Positions 1 through 6,264 of a stretch of 10,497 nt of DNA are shown piece after piece. The stretch spans positions 1 through 10,497 of the forward strand of contig JAFVVB010000095.1 of assembly GCA_017502425.1 (NCBI GenBank), in the 5' to 3' direction. The notes beneath the pieces were generated by a model. That model was not told the DNA's origin and made no database searches. It worked only from the letters and a program-made list of their open reading frames with translations. Each line of letters starts with the position of its first letter. The stretch's first letter is position 1. Made by a program: the position numbers and the translations under genes. This DNA is from Ruminococcus sp. (GTDB taxonomy: Bacteria > Bacillota > Clostridia > Oscillospirales > Acutalibacteraceae).

Positions 1-53
1 ATTATCTTTCATTTTATGAGTAGCAGTAACGGATGCACGGCTGACAGGCCAAC

Positions 54-72
54 AAAAAGCGCACTTGTGCGC
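54..72 (-). other. GC-rich stem-loop followed by a T run on the minus strand
   Basis: Bases 59-72 read GCGCACTTGTGCGC, a perfect inverted repeat. On the minus strand the hairpin is followed by five Ts (the A run at 54-58), which is the form of an intrinsic terminator. The stem is short and the loop tight, and the gene it would serve is not visible: rpmB already has its own terminator about 100 bp upstream in its direction. It may be a backup terminator, or part of a structured non-coding segment running off the left edge. Confidence 0.35.
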
Positions 73-85
73 CGCCAGTAGTATT

Positions 86-131
86 AGGGTTATACCCGAA
101 AATGAAATACCCCCTGTTTTACAGGGGGATA
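86..131. other. Two further stem-loops in non-coding DNA
   Basis: A small GGGT/ACCC hairpin lies at 87-97. A stronger one follows, with CCCCCTG at 110-116 pairing with CAGGGGG at 122-128 around a five-base loop. Neither is followed by a convincing T run on either strand, so I do not call them terminators. With the hairpins at 59-72 and 174-198 they make four consecutive stem-loops in a region without a credible gene. Confidence 0.4.
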
Positions 132-168
132 CTTATTATTTAGTACAGTAGAAAGCTGAAAATAAAAT

Positions 169-198
169 GAAAAAAGTCCCCGTGAAAAACGGAGACTT
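169..198 (-). terminator. Intrinsic terminator of rpmB
   Basis: On the minus strand AAGTCTCCGT and ACGGGGACTT form a 10-bp stem with one mismatch around a five-base loop (arms at 189-198 and 174-183 on the plus strand). A run of Ts follows, corresponding to the A run at 171-175. It starts 17 bp after the rpmB stop, as expected for termination of a monocistronic ribosomal protein gene. Confidence 0.85.
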
Positions 199-214
199 AG
201 CTTTCAATATCCAA

Positions 215-403
215 TTAGATAGCACGAGTAACTTTGCCTGAACGTAAGCAACGTGTGCAAGCGTGTACTCTCTTTGGTGAACCATCAACGATAGCTTTAA
301 CGCGCTGAACGTTTGGTTTCCAAGTTCTGTTTGAACGTCTGTGTGAGTGAGAAACCTTGATGCCAAACTTAACATCCTTACCACAGAAATCACATTTTGC
401 CAT
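215..403 (-). CDS. rpmB: 50S ribosomal protein L28
   Basis: Encodes ribosomal protein L28, a small basic component of the large ribosomal subunit. The 62-residue product starts MAKCDFCGK and has the usual bacterial length. It is the zinc-ribbon (C+) form: Cys4/Cys7 and Cys49/Cys52 make two CxxC pairs that would hold a zinc ion. The family core is clear, with SHSHRRSNRTWKPN at 18-31 followed by the lysine/arginine-rich C-terminus. The frame stays open upstream to 481, but the start at 401-403 is certain: an ideal AAGGAGGTG lies seven bases upstream (411-419) and the family begins here. The gene is monocistronic, with its own promoter and terminator, and is divergent from the protease operon to its right. 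Confidence is very high. Confidence 0.97.
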   Translation of the reverse strand: MAKCDFCGKDVKFGIKVSHSHRRSNRTWKPNVQRVKAIVDGSPKRVHACTRCLRSGKVTRAI

Positions 404-410
404 TTTCCCA

Positions 411-419
411 CACCTCCTT
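411..419 (-). promoter_or_regulatory. Ribosome binding site that fixes the rpmB start
   Basis: On the minus strand AAGGAGGTG ends seven bases before the ATG at 401-403. It is a near-perfect anti-Shine-Dalgarno match and rules out the upstream in-frame ATG codons, which have no comparable site. Confidence 0.9.
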
Positions 420-452
420 GCTCTTATTACAAAATGCTTTGTTAACTTGTCC

Positions 453-481
453 ATAATAACAGAAAACAAATAAAAATGCAA
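453..481 (-). promoter_or_regulatory. SigA-type promoter of rpmB
   Basis: On the minus strand TTGCAT (476-481) and TATTAT (453-458) are separated by exactly 17 bp and lie about 35 bp before the ribosome binding site. This is a good vegetative promoter for a ribosomal protein gene. Confidence 0.75.
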
Positions 482-506
482 TACCTTTTTTAAAAATCTT
501 TTTTAC

Positions 507-535
507 TTGTTTTTTATAGGCGGTTATAGTATAAT
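507..535 (+). promoter_or_regulatory. SigA-type promoter of the protease-scpAB operon
   Basis: TTGTTT (507-512) and a perfect TATAAT (530-535) are separated by 17 bp. Initiation near 542 would leave a leader of about 45 nt before the TTG start of the protease. It diverges from the rpmB promoter, the two -35 boxes lying about 25 bp apart. Confidence 0.75.
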
Positions 536-574
536 ATACTATGTCTAATTATAAGTGGCAGTTTGCCGTTTTTT

Positions 575-580
575 GGAGGA
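575..580 (+). promoter_or_regulatory. Ribosome binding site supporting a TTG start
   Basis: GGAGGA ends seven bases before TTG at 588-590. The first in-frame ATG (633) has no purine-rich site at the right distance, so the TTG is the better start for the protease. Confidence 0.75.
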
Positions 581-587
581 TTAATAA

Positions 588-1280
588 TTGTTTAGCGAAC
601 TTATTGCATTATTCAATGGTCAGGGCGATTTTATGTCTATTGTTATTCATATTCTCGCTATTCTGATGGTTATTTTTTTGGTGTTACCGTTTCATGAGTG
701 GGCACACGCGTGGGTTGCTTCACTTTTAGGTAACACTTCTATCAAGTACAGAGGAAGACTTTCGTTAAATCCGCTTTCTCATATTGACTATATGGGTGCG
801 TTGTGCTTGCTTTTATTCGGATTCGGTTGGGCTAAGCCTGTACCCGTTGATGACCGTAATTTTAAAAACCCTAAGGTCGGTATGGCTATTACTGCACTCG
901 CAGGTCCTGTGGCTAACATAGTAGCAGGTATCGCAGGAGGACTGATTTTCTACGCACTTTTGTTTTTAGCTCCTCAGTTTGCTGTGAATACTTTAGGCGG
1001 TTATGTGATGATATTTTTAAATTATTATATTGTCATTAACTGTTCTTTAGCTGTATTTAACCTTTTACCGATACCACCACTTGATGGTTCAAAAATTCTT
1101 TTTGCGTTTTTACCTGATAGACTTGTGTATAAGTTTTATCAGTATCAGCAGATGATATCAATGCTTCTGATTGTACTTTTATTTATGGGTGTACTTGATG
1201 TACCGCTCAGTATTTTACAATCAGCACTTATGAAGTTTATTACTTTCATCTGTTCATTCCCGTTTAAACTTTTTGCGTGA
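588..1280 (+). CDS. Site-2 protease family (M50) membrane metalloprotease
   Basis: A 230-residue polytopic membrane protein of the M50 family, intramembrane zinc metalloproteases that cleave transmembrane segments of regulators. The zinc motif HEWAH (HExxH) is at residues 36-40 inside the first hydrophobic helix (about 17-45). NPLSHID at 61-67 follows, then LAGPVAN at 104-110, and the third zinc ligand lies in LLPIPPLDGS at 159-168 (Asp166). Other hydrophobic stretches are at about 70-85, 99-128, 139-161 and 188-206. There is no PDZ domain, so it belongs to the short YwhC-like group, whose substrates are mostly unknown. The TTG start is chosen for its GGAGGA. It opens the operon leading into scpA, which begins 33 bp later. 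The family is certain; the substrate cannot be inferred. Confidence 0.92.
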   Translation: MFSELIALFNGQGDFMSIVIHILAILMVIFLVLPFHEWAHAWVASLLGNTSIKYRGRLSLNPLSHIDYMGALCLLLFGFGWAKPVPVDDRNFKNPKVGMAITALAGPVANIVAGIAGGLIFYALLFLAPQFAVNTLGGYVMIFLNYYIVINCSLAVFNLLPIPPLDGSKILFAFLPDRLVYKFYQYQQMISMLLIVLLFMGVLDVPLSILQSALMKFITFICSFPFKLFA

Positions 1281-1313
1281 TTTACGCCTTATATTTTGAG
1301 AGGAGGGCTATAA

Positions 1314-2087
1314 ATGGAAGAAAAAATGAATATCGAAAACCTTTTGTTGCCTGAAACTCAAGATGCAACCGTAGCTGATGAGAACGTTGCACTTACCTAT
1401 AAATTCGAGGCATTTGAGGGTCCGCTTGATCTTTTGCTAAGCCTTATCACTAAGAATAAAATCGATATTTACGATATCTGTATCGAAGATCTTTTGAACC
1501 AGTATATGGAGCAGATTAATCTGATGAAAGAAGAGGATATGGATATTGCTTCCGAATTTTTGGAGATGGCGTCACGACTGGTGTATATCAAATCGGTTAT
1601 GCTGCTGCCTAAATATGAGGAAGAAGCAGAAGACTTAAAGAAAGAACTCACCGGACAGTTGCTTGAGTATCAGGAGTGTCGTAAAGTTGCTAAGATGCTC
1701 GCACCTATGGTCTCTTTTGATACTTTTTCTAAAGAGCCTTCACCGGTTGAGTTTGACCTGACATATAACAGAATTCATCAACCTGACGATATAGCACTCG
1801 CTTATGTCGGTGCTGTGGGAAGAGGTAAACGAAGACTTCCGCCACCACGAGACGCTTTTTCGGGAATTGTATCGAGAAAGATAGTATCTGTGAGTTCCCG
1901 CATTATCCACGTTATGCGAAAACTGTGGCGTGGACGCACCGTTACTTACAGAGAACTTTTCGTCGCAAGTAAAGAAAAGAGCGAGCTTGTTGCTACATTT
2001 CTGGCTGTGCTCGAGCTTGTAAAAGGAAAAAGAGTTGTTATCGACGGCAACGGCGATGACGCTAAAGTTTCAATGATTGAGAGGTAA
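1314..2087 (+). CDS. scpA: Segregation and condensation protein A (kleisin)
   Basis: ScpA is the kleisin subunit of the bacterial SMC-ScpAB condensin, which compacts and separates newly replicated chromosomes. The 257-residue protein has the typical length. The N-terminal SMC-binding part is unmistakable, with FEAFEGPLDLLLSLI at 31-45 and DIYDICIEDLLNQY at 51-64. A linker follows, rich in acidic and proline residues (about 103-183). The C-terminal winged helix spans about 186-257 (SSRIIHVMRKLWRG, then TVTYRELF). An AGGAGG at 1301-1306 lies seven bases before the ATG. A second in-frame ATG four codons in is possible but less well spaced. scpB follows after three bases, so the two partners are probably made in a coupled fashion. 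Confidence 0.95.
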   Translation: MEEKMNIENLLLPETQDATVADENVALTYKFEAFEGPLDLLLSLITKNKIDIYDICIEDLLNQYMEQINLMKEEDMDIASEFLEMASRLVYIKSVMLLPKYEEEAEDLKKELTGQLLEYQECRKVAKMLAPMVSFDTFSKEPSPVEFDLTYNRIHQPDDIALAYVGAVGRGKRRLPPPRDAFSGIVSRKIVSVSSRIIHVMRKLWRGRTVTYRELFVASKEKSELVATFLAVLELVKGKRVVIDGNGDDAKVSMIER

Positions 2088-2090
2088 ACC

Positions 2091-2762
2091 ATGACAAAAG
2101 AAGAATATAAAGCCGCCATTGAGGCAATACTTTTTGCATCAGGTTCCTCTGTACCTGTGTCAAGATTGGCTCAGACCCTTGAACTGACTGAAAAACAAGC
2201 TGAAAACTACGCATCAGAATTGTCCAAAGAGTACGAAGAAAGCACTCGTGGTATCACTGTCATTAAGCTTGATAAAAGCTACCAGATGGTATCTAAAAAA
2301 GCGTATGCGCCACAGATTCGTACTGCGATGGATTTAAGAAGAAACGTTCCGCTGTCACAGGCGGCGATGGAAGTACTCGCAGTAGTTGCGTATAACCAAC
2401 CAGTCACTAAATCTTTTATCGAGCAGGTAAGAGGTGTTGACTGTTCAGGTGTTATTGGTTCGCTGACTACTAAAGATTTAATCGAAGAAAAGGGAAGACT
2501 TGAACTTCCGGGACGTCCGCTTTTATACGGCACTACCGAGAATTTCTTAAGATGTTTTTCTATTTCATCTTTGGACGAACTCCCACCACTTCCTCAGAAA
2601 GAGAAGAATCCTGATGAGAACTCTCTTGATGATGACGGTCAGCTATCGATTTTTGAAGAAGAAAATAAAAATGCTGATACCGATGAAAATACAGCAGATA
2701 ATGATGACGATACTATCACCGCAACCGTTGGTGAAATTATCGAAAAAGCAACCGATGAGTAA
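2091..2762 (+). CDS. scpB: Segregation and condensation protein B
   Basis: ScpB dimerises and binds the ScpA linker within the SMC condensin. Two winged-helix domains are visible, at about 1-80 (EEYKAAIEAILFASGSSVPV near the start) and about 85-155. The second carries the family signature VLAVVAYNQPVTKSFIEQVRG (95-115, with small gaps) and ends GRPLLYGTTENFL. At 223 residues it is longer than many ScpB proteins because of an acidic tail (about 166-223, rich in D, E and N) that looks disordered. The ATG is three bases after the scpA stop, and its GAGAGG lies within the last codons of scpA, which suggests translational coupling. Its assignment is secure; the role of the tail is unknown. Confidence 0.95.
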   Translation: MTKEEYKAAIEAILFASGSSVPVSRLAQTLELTEKQAENYASELSKEYEESTRGITVIKLDKSYQMVSKKAYAPQIRTAMDLRRNVPLSQAAMEVLAVVAYNQPVTKSFIEQVRGVDCSGVIGSLTTKDLIEEKGRLELPGRPLLYGTTENFLRCFSISSLDELPPLPQKEKNPDENSLDDDGQLSIFEEENKNADTDENTADNDDDTITATVGEIIEKATDE

Positions 2763-2785
2763 GTTTTGCCTAAAGAGGTGAGCAC

Positions 2786-3412
2786 GTGATAGCGTTAATT
2801 ATTCTGCTTTTCGTTTTTTTGCTGATTACTGCTCTGTGCTTTGTGAAACTTCGATTTTATGCGGTGTATAGCGAGAAGCTTACATTAAAGCTTAAAGTGC
2901 TTTTTTTCACTTTCACACTCGTTCCGTATAAAAAGAAGAAAAAGAAAAGTGGTAAGAAAAAGCAGGAAAAGAAAATTCCGAAAAAGAAAAAAGAATCTAA
3001 ACCTAAGAAAAAGCAGGATTCGTATCTTAAGAAACTTAGCAGTAAAAAAGGCGTAGATGGACTGTTTTCTATCTTAGTCGATGTAGCAAAGCTTGCTGCT
3101 AGTACCATGAAAAAAGTTTTTTCAAAGGTTGTTTTTGATAAATTTGATGTCCGTGTAAAAGTTGTCGGAGAAGATGCTGCTGATACAGCGCTTAAATACG
3201 GTAAGCTGTGTGGTGGATTTTACAGCGCCGTTGCGATAGTGTGTGAAACGGCTAAATGTGAGCACTATACTCTTGATGTTAAACCTGATTTTGACGATGA
3301 AGCCAAGATGTATGTGCACGCTGATTTTGATTTTTACATCAGACTTTTTTATGTACTGAAATATGCACTCAGTGCACTTATTAAGTTGTTGATAATCAGA
3401 TATAAGAGATAA
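2786..3412 (+). CDS. DUF2953 (YtfI-like) membrane-anchored protein
   Basis: A 208-residue protein of the DUF2953 family, recognised by GEDAADTALKYGKLCGGFY at 128-146 and by its partner gene. The N-terminus (about 1-20) is one hydrophobic helix. Residues 49-88 then contain 23 lysines in 40 positions, and a mixed alpha/beta C-terminal part follows. In Bacillus the DUF2953 gene ytfI sits directly before ytfJ, a sporulation gene, and the same pairing occurs here. Function is not established; a membrane-associated role in spore formation is inference. GTG at 2786 is used as start because AGAGGTGA lies a few bases upstream and the hydrophobic helix begins at once. The adenine-rich DNA under the lysine stretch (2930-3049) contains A runs that could slip. 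Confidence 0.85.
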   Translation: MIALIILLFVFLLITALCFVKLRFYAVYSEKLTLKLKVLFFTFTLVPYKKKKKKSGKKKQEKKIPKKKKESKPKKKQDSYLKKLSSKKGVDGLFSILVDVAKLAASTMKKVFSKVVFDKFDVRVKVVGEDAADTALKYGKLCGGFYSAVAIVCETAKCEHYTLDVKPDFDDEAKMYVHADFDFYIRLFYVLKYALSALIKLLIIRYKR

Positions 3413-3431
3413 TGTAAAGGAGATAAATAGT

Positions 3432-3857
3432 ATGAGCGACCATCCAATTAATTCATTAATGGACACTACTATGAAGAAAATCAAGGAAATGATAGATGTT
3501 AACACTATCATAGGTGACCCTATCACTACACCTGACGGCACTACCGTCATTCCTGTGTCTAAGGTCAGTTACGGCTTTGCATCCGGTGGTTCAGACCTTC
3601 CTACTAAACGTGATAACAAGGAATGCTTCGGTGGTGGTAGCGGTGCTGGTGTTACTATTAATCCGGTTGCTTTCCTTTATATTTCTAAGGATATGGTTAA
3701 ACTTATTCCTATCGAAAAATACGATGGTGCTGTTGATCGAATTGTTGGTATGGTGCCTGATATGTTCGATAAAGTTGCCGATTATTTTAAGAAAAATAAG
3801 GAAGAAGACGTTGATGTTTCTGATTTAGATAAGGATATCGATGAATTCGAGATTTAA
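3432..3857 (+). CDS. ytfJ: GerW/YtfJ family sporulation protein
   Basis: A 141-residue GerW (YtfJ) family protein. The hallmarks are all present: an N-terminal helix (about 5-20), VIGDPITTPDGTTVIPVSKV-like strands (26-45) and the glycine-rich FGGGSGAGVTINPVAFL at 66-82, followed by an acidic C-terminus. Members are made during sporulation; Bacillus GerW is needed for normal spore germination through the spore lytic enzyme SleB. The ATG at 3432 follows AAAGGAGA (3416-3423) at eight bases. It lies 19 bp after the DUF2953 gene, repeating the ytfI-ytfJ order of Bacillus. The two longer frames that cross this gene on either strand are shadows. The family call is firm; the precise role in this organism is inferred. 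Confidence 0.93.
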   Translation: MSDHPINSLMDTTMKKIKEMIDVNTIIGDPITTPDGTTVIPVSKVSYGFASGGSDLPTKRDNKECFGGGSGAGVTINPVAFLYISKDMVKLIPIEKYDGAVDRIVGMVPDMFDKVADYFKKNKEEDVDVSDLDKDIDEFEI

Positions 3858-3858
3858 A

Positions 3859-3887
3859 GCATAATAAAACCGCATTTTTCATATATA
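3859..3887 (+). promoter_or_regulatory. Possible sporulation-sigma (SigE-like) promoter before the carboxypeptidase gene
   Basis: GCATAAT (3859-3865) matches the SigE -35 pattern, and CATATATA (3880-3887), 14 bp later, is a partial match to the -10 CATACAAT. The following gene belongs to a family that in Bacillus includes sporulation-controlled members. AT-rich DNA gives such matches by chance, and the leader would be only a few bases long, so this is tentative. Confidence 0.25.
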
Positions 3888-3902
3888 CTTAACGGTGATT
3901 AT

Positions 3903-5021
3903 ATGAAGCGGTTTTTGAGCACTGTTTTAGTTGCGTGTATTTTTATATTCAGTTTTAGTGTGAGCGCCTGTGCCGAAGAGGTGTCTTTGTCGGCACAGGC
4001 TTATGTGCTTTATTGTGTCGAAAATGATACGGTTTTGCTGTCAAGAAATGCCGATAAAAAGCTGAAAATGGCGTCTACTACTAAGATTATGACGGCGTTA
4101 TTGACGCTTGAAGAAGCGAAAAAGCACGATAAGATGGTAACCTTTTCTGAGTCTATGATAGCTCAGGGGAGCTCGATGTATTTAAAAGTCGGTGATACTG
4201 TACATCTTTCCGATTTAGCTATCGGTATGCTGATGGCATCGGGAAACGATGCTGCTAACGCTGCGGCTATTACTATATCAGGAAGTGTAGAGAATTTTTC
4301 AAAGCTTATGAATGAACGAGCGAAAAAGCTTGAAATGAAGAACACAAGCTTTGTTACACCATCGGGACTTGATGATGATAATCACTACTCGACCGCTTAT
4401 GATTTAGCTTTACTTATGGCACACGCTTTAAGGAATGAACAGTTTTGTGAGATATCGAAAAACAAGTCTATGACTGTTGATTTTTTTACACCCCAGAAAA
4501 AGGTCACCTATCAGAATCATAATAAACTTCTTTCACTTTATGAGTACTGTGTTTCAGGAAAGACAGGATATACTCAAAGCGCAGGCAGATGCTTAGTGAC
4601 TGCATCGAAAAAGGACGGACTTACGCTGATAGCGGTTACGCTTAATGCACCGTCTGACTGGAATGACCATATAAAGCTTTATGATTACGGGTTTGGACGA
4701 TTTTGTGCAATTGATACCGACTTGAGTGATGAAAGGTATTTTGCTGACGTGGTCGGTTCAGATGTAGATGTGGTTGAGTTGTACTCAAATAAAGGGAAAA
4801 ATACGGTTTTAGATATTGATAAAAAAGACTCGGTGACTAAAACGATATATAAGCCTGAGTTTATTTATGCTCCCGTAAAAAAGGGAGATAGGGTAGCCTT
4901 GGTTGAGTATTCACTTGATGGTAAGGTTATCCATAAAGAATATTTGTATGCATCAGCTGATGCAAAAAGAATTAAAGAAAAAGATATATTTGACTATATA
5001 AAAGATTTGTTCAGAGATTAG
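3903..5021 (+). CDS. D-alanyl-D-alanine carboxypeptidase (low-molecular-weight PBP, S11)
   Basis: A 372-residue penicillin-binding protein that trims the terminal D-alanine from peptidoglycan pentapeptides outside the membrane. All three active-site motifs are present: STTK at 58-61 (nucleophile Ser58), SGN at 113-115 and KTG at 220-222. The N-terminal 24 residues are a signal peptide with an ACA|EE cleavage site; VSAC at 20-23 also fits a lipobox. A beta-rich PBP5-type C-terminal domain follows (about 275-352). The last helix (about 354-372) could be an amphipathic membrane anchor. The start has a modest GGTGAT site a few bases upstream. Bacillus dacB occupies the same neighbourhood (between scpB and rluB), while database names for clostridial relatives often use dacF; I leave the symbol blank. 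Confidence 0.93.
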   Translation: MKRFLSTVLVACIFIFSFSVSACAEEVSLSAQAYVLYCVENDTVLLSRNADKKLKMASTTKIMTALLTLEEAKKHDKMVTFSESMIAQGSSMYLKVGDTVHLSDLAIGMLMASGNDAANAAAITISGSVENFSKLMNERAKKLEMKNTSFVTPSGLDDDNHYSTAYDLALLMAHALRNEQFCEISKNKSMTVDFFTPQKKVTYQNHNKLLSLYEYCVSGKTGYTQSAGRCLVTASKKDGLTLIAVTLNAPSDWNDHIKLYDYGFGRFCAIDTDLSDERYFADVVGSDVDVVELYSNKGKNTVLDIDKKDSVTKTIYKPEFIYAPVKKGDRVALVEYSLDGKVIHKEYLYASADAKRIKEKDIFDYIKDLFRD

Positions 5022-5044
5022 CGTCTTTGGATTTGGAGGAAAGT

Positions 5045-5794
5045 ATGAAAAAAGAGCTTGTAAGACTTCAGAAAATGCTCGCTGATTGCGGGGTGGATTC
5101 CCGTAGAAAGTGTGAGGAGCTTATTAAAAGAGGTCAGGTCAAAGTCAACGGACGCGTTGCTGTAATCGGAGATAAGGTTGATCCGTACAGCGATAAAGTT
5201 TTCGTAAAAGGCAGACGTGTGACAGGTTCTGCTAAGCCTAAACATCGCTATATTATGCTGAATAAACCACGCGGTTATGTTACTACAATGAATGATGAGA
5301 GAGGCAGAAAATGTATCGCTGAACTCATCAAAGATATCGATGAGCGTGTTTATCCTATCGGGCGACTCGATAAGGATTCCGAGGGTATGCTGTTACTTAC
5401 TAATGATGGCGATTTTGCTAATCACATAATGCATCCTAAAAAGCACATCAATAAGGTGTACAGAGTCACAGTGCGTCCTGCTATCACAGAAGAGCAGATA
5501 GATAAGCTCCAAAGTGGCATTGTACTCGATGGCAGAAAAACTGCTCCTGCACAGGTCAGAGTAGTAACTAAGCAAGAAGGAAGAGCTGTACTCGAGATAG
5601 TGCTCAGAGAGGGCAGAAATCGTCAGATAAGACGTATGTGCGAGTCAGTGAATTTAGAAGTAGCACGACTTAAACGTGTTGCCGTAGGAACGGTAAAACT
5701 CGGAGGACTCAAACAGGGTATGTATCGTGATTTATCAGAAGATGAAGTACGACGTCTTTCTCACGACCCTAATCCTAATAAGAATTCAAGATAA
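5045..5794 (+). CDS. rluB: RluB/RsuA-family rRNA pseudouridine synthase
   Basis: A 249-residue enzyme that isomerises uridine to pseudouridine in rRNA. The N-terminal S4 RNA-binding domain covers about 5-60 (RLQKMLADCGVDSRRKCEEL). The catalytic domain has YIMLNKPRGYVTT at 69-81, the active-site GRLDKDSEGMLLLT at 106-119 with catalytic Asp109, and EGRNRQIRRMC at 189-199, typical of the RsuA/RluB/RluE/RluF branch. RluB itself acts on 23S rRNA near U2605 (E. coli numbering), and the locus matches the position of Bacillus rluB; RsuA-type specificity cannot be fully excluded. The start is the ATG at 5045, not the TTG at 5027, because TTGGAGGA (5033-5040) lies between them. It is spaced 23 bp from the carboxypeptidase gene. 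Confidence 0.9.
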   Translation: MKKELVRLQKMLADCGVDSRRKCEELIKRGQVKVNGRVAVIGDKVDPYSDKVFVKGRRVTGSAKPKHRYIMLNKPRGYVTTMNDERGRKCIAELIKDIDERVYPIGRLDKDSEGMLLLTNDGDFANHIMHPKKHINKVYRVTVRPAITEEQIDKLQSGIVLDGRKTAPAQVRVVTKQEGRAVLEIVLREGRNRQIRRMCESVNLEVARLKRVAVGTVKLGGLKQGMYRDLSEDEVRRLSHDPNPNKNSR

Positions 5795-5806
5795 GAAGGT
5801 TTTAGT

Positions 5807-6178
5807 ATGCTTACAATTACTCCTACTGAAAGTAAAGAGATACTTAATAAATGCGGCATTGAAAATGCAACTGTACTGATGTGTAAAGAAGATTATATAG
5901 AAAAAGGGTACATAGCATTTATTCAGAATGGTTATGTGCTTGATATCGTTGGGTTTGAGGTTTATTATGCTGACGAGAATCTTTCAAACAAGGAATCGTA
6001 TATTATTGCTGATACGCTGATTAAGAGTCTCGGTTCATATGCGCTGAATCATTCGTGTTTTTATATAGAATGTTCTAAAAAAGAATTATTCGATTTGTTG
6101 AAAAAATTCTCGTTTGCTCAAAATGACAATAAATTAACAATAAATCTTCAGCAGTTATTCAAAGTGTGCAAAAATTGA
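5807..6178 (+). CDS. Hypothetical protein, possible GNAT-like remnant
   Basis: A 123-residue soluble protein that I do not recognise. It follows rluB by 12 bp with AAGAAGG seven bases before its ATG, so it is translated as the last gene of the operon. The second half (about 66-112) reads as helix, strand, helix, strand (IIADTLIKSLGSYAL, CFYIEC, ELFDLLKKFSF). This resembles the C-terminal half of a GNAT acetyltransferase, where the last helix ends in a LLKKLGF-like motif. The acetyl-CoA-binding R/QxxGxG/A loop is not visible, so catalytic activity is doubtful. It is more AT-rich than the genes to either side. Its final codons (FKVCKN and the stop) form most of the terminator hairpin. Function is unknown. 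Confidence 0.75.
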   Translation: MLTITPTESKEILNKCGIENATVLMCKEDYIEKGYIAFIQNGYVLDIVGFEVYYADENLSNKESYIIADTLIKSLGSYALNHSCFYIECSKKELFDLLKKFSFAQNDNKLTINLQQLFKVCKN

Positions 6179-6195
6179 TTTTTGCACACTTTTTT
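6161..6195 (+). terminator. Strong intrinsic terminator of the eight-gene operon
   Basis: AAAGTGTGCAAAAA (6161-6174) and TTTTTGCACACTTT (6179-6192) form a perfect 14-bp stem around a four-base loop, with a T run at 6190-6195. The left arm encodes the last residues of the orphan gene, and its TGA stop (6176-6178) sits in the loop. Confidence 0.93.
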
Positions 6196-6196
6196 C

Positions 6197-6232
6197 TTGT
6201 TTTTTACATATGATTGCGGTATACTATATAAT
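6197..6232 (+). promoter_or_regulatory. SigA-type promoter of the transcarboxylase-like operon
   Basis: TTGTTT (6197-6202) and TATACT (6220-6225) are 17 bp apart. An overlapping alternative uses TTTACA (6203-6208) and a perfect TATAAT (6227-6232) with an 18-bp spacer. The -35 lies in the T tract of the preceding terminator. Initiation near 6232-6239 would leave a leader of about 40 nt with no obvious structure. Confidence 0.75.
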
Positions 6233-6264
6233 GACGAAAAATAGATGTTATTTAACATAGATTT

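Noticed and set aside
1..81. A 26-codon open frame on the plus strand entering from the left edge and ending at TAG 79-81
   Set aside because: It contains a perfect hairpin, has no recognisable protein sequence and is too short to support a partial gene.
136..411. A 91-codon frame on the minus strand across the rpmB region
   Set aside because: It overlaps the clear L28 gene in another frame and runs through its terminator; no family resemblance.
404..481. N-terminal extension of L28 by 26 residues
   Set aside because: It covers the rpmB promoter -10 box and the ribosome binding site; the family starts MAKxxxxG at 403.
3122..3550. A 142-codon minus-strand frame
   Set aside because: It lies antisense to the DUF2953 and GerW genes, has no ribosome binding site and no recognisable domain.
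3514..3828. A 104-codon plus-strand frame rich in Leu inside the GerW gene
   Set aside because: It is a shifted-frame shadow of a firmly recognised family member, without its own ribosome binding site.
5027..5044. TTG start for the pseudouridine synthase six codons upstream
   Set aside because: The ribosome binding site lies between this TTG and the ATG at 5045, so it can only serve the ATG.
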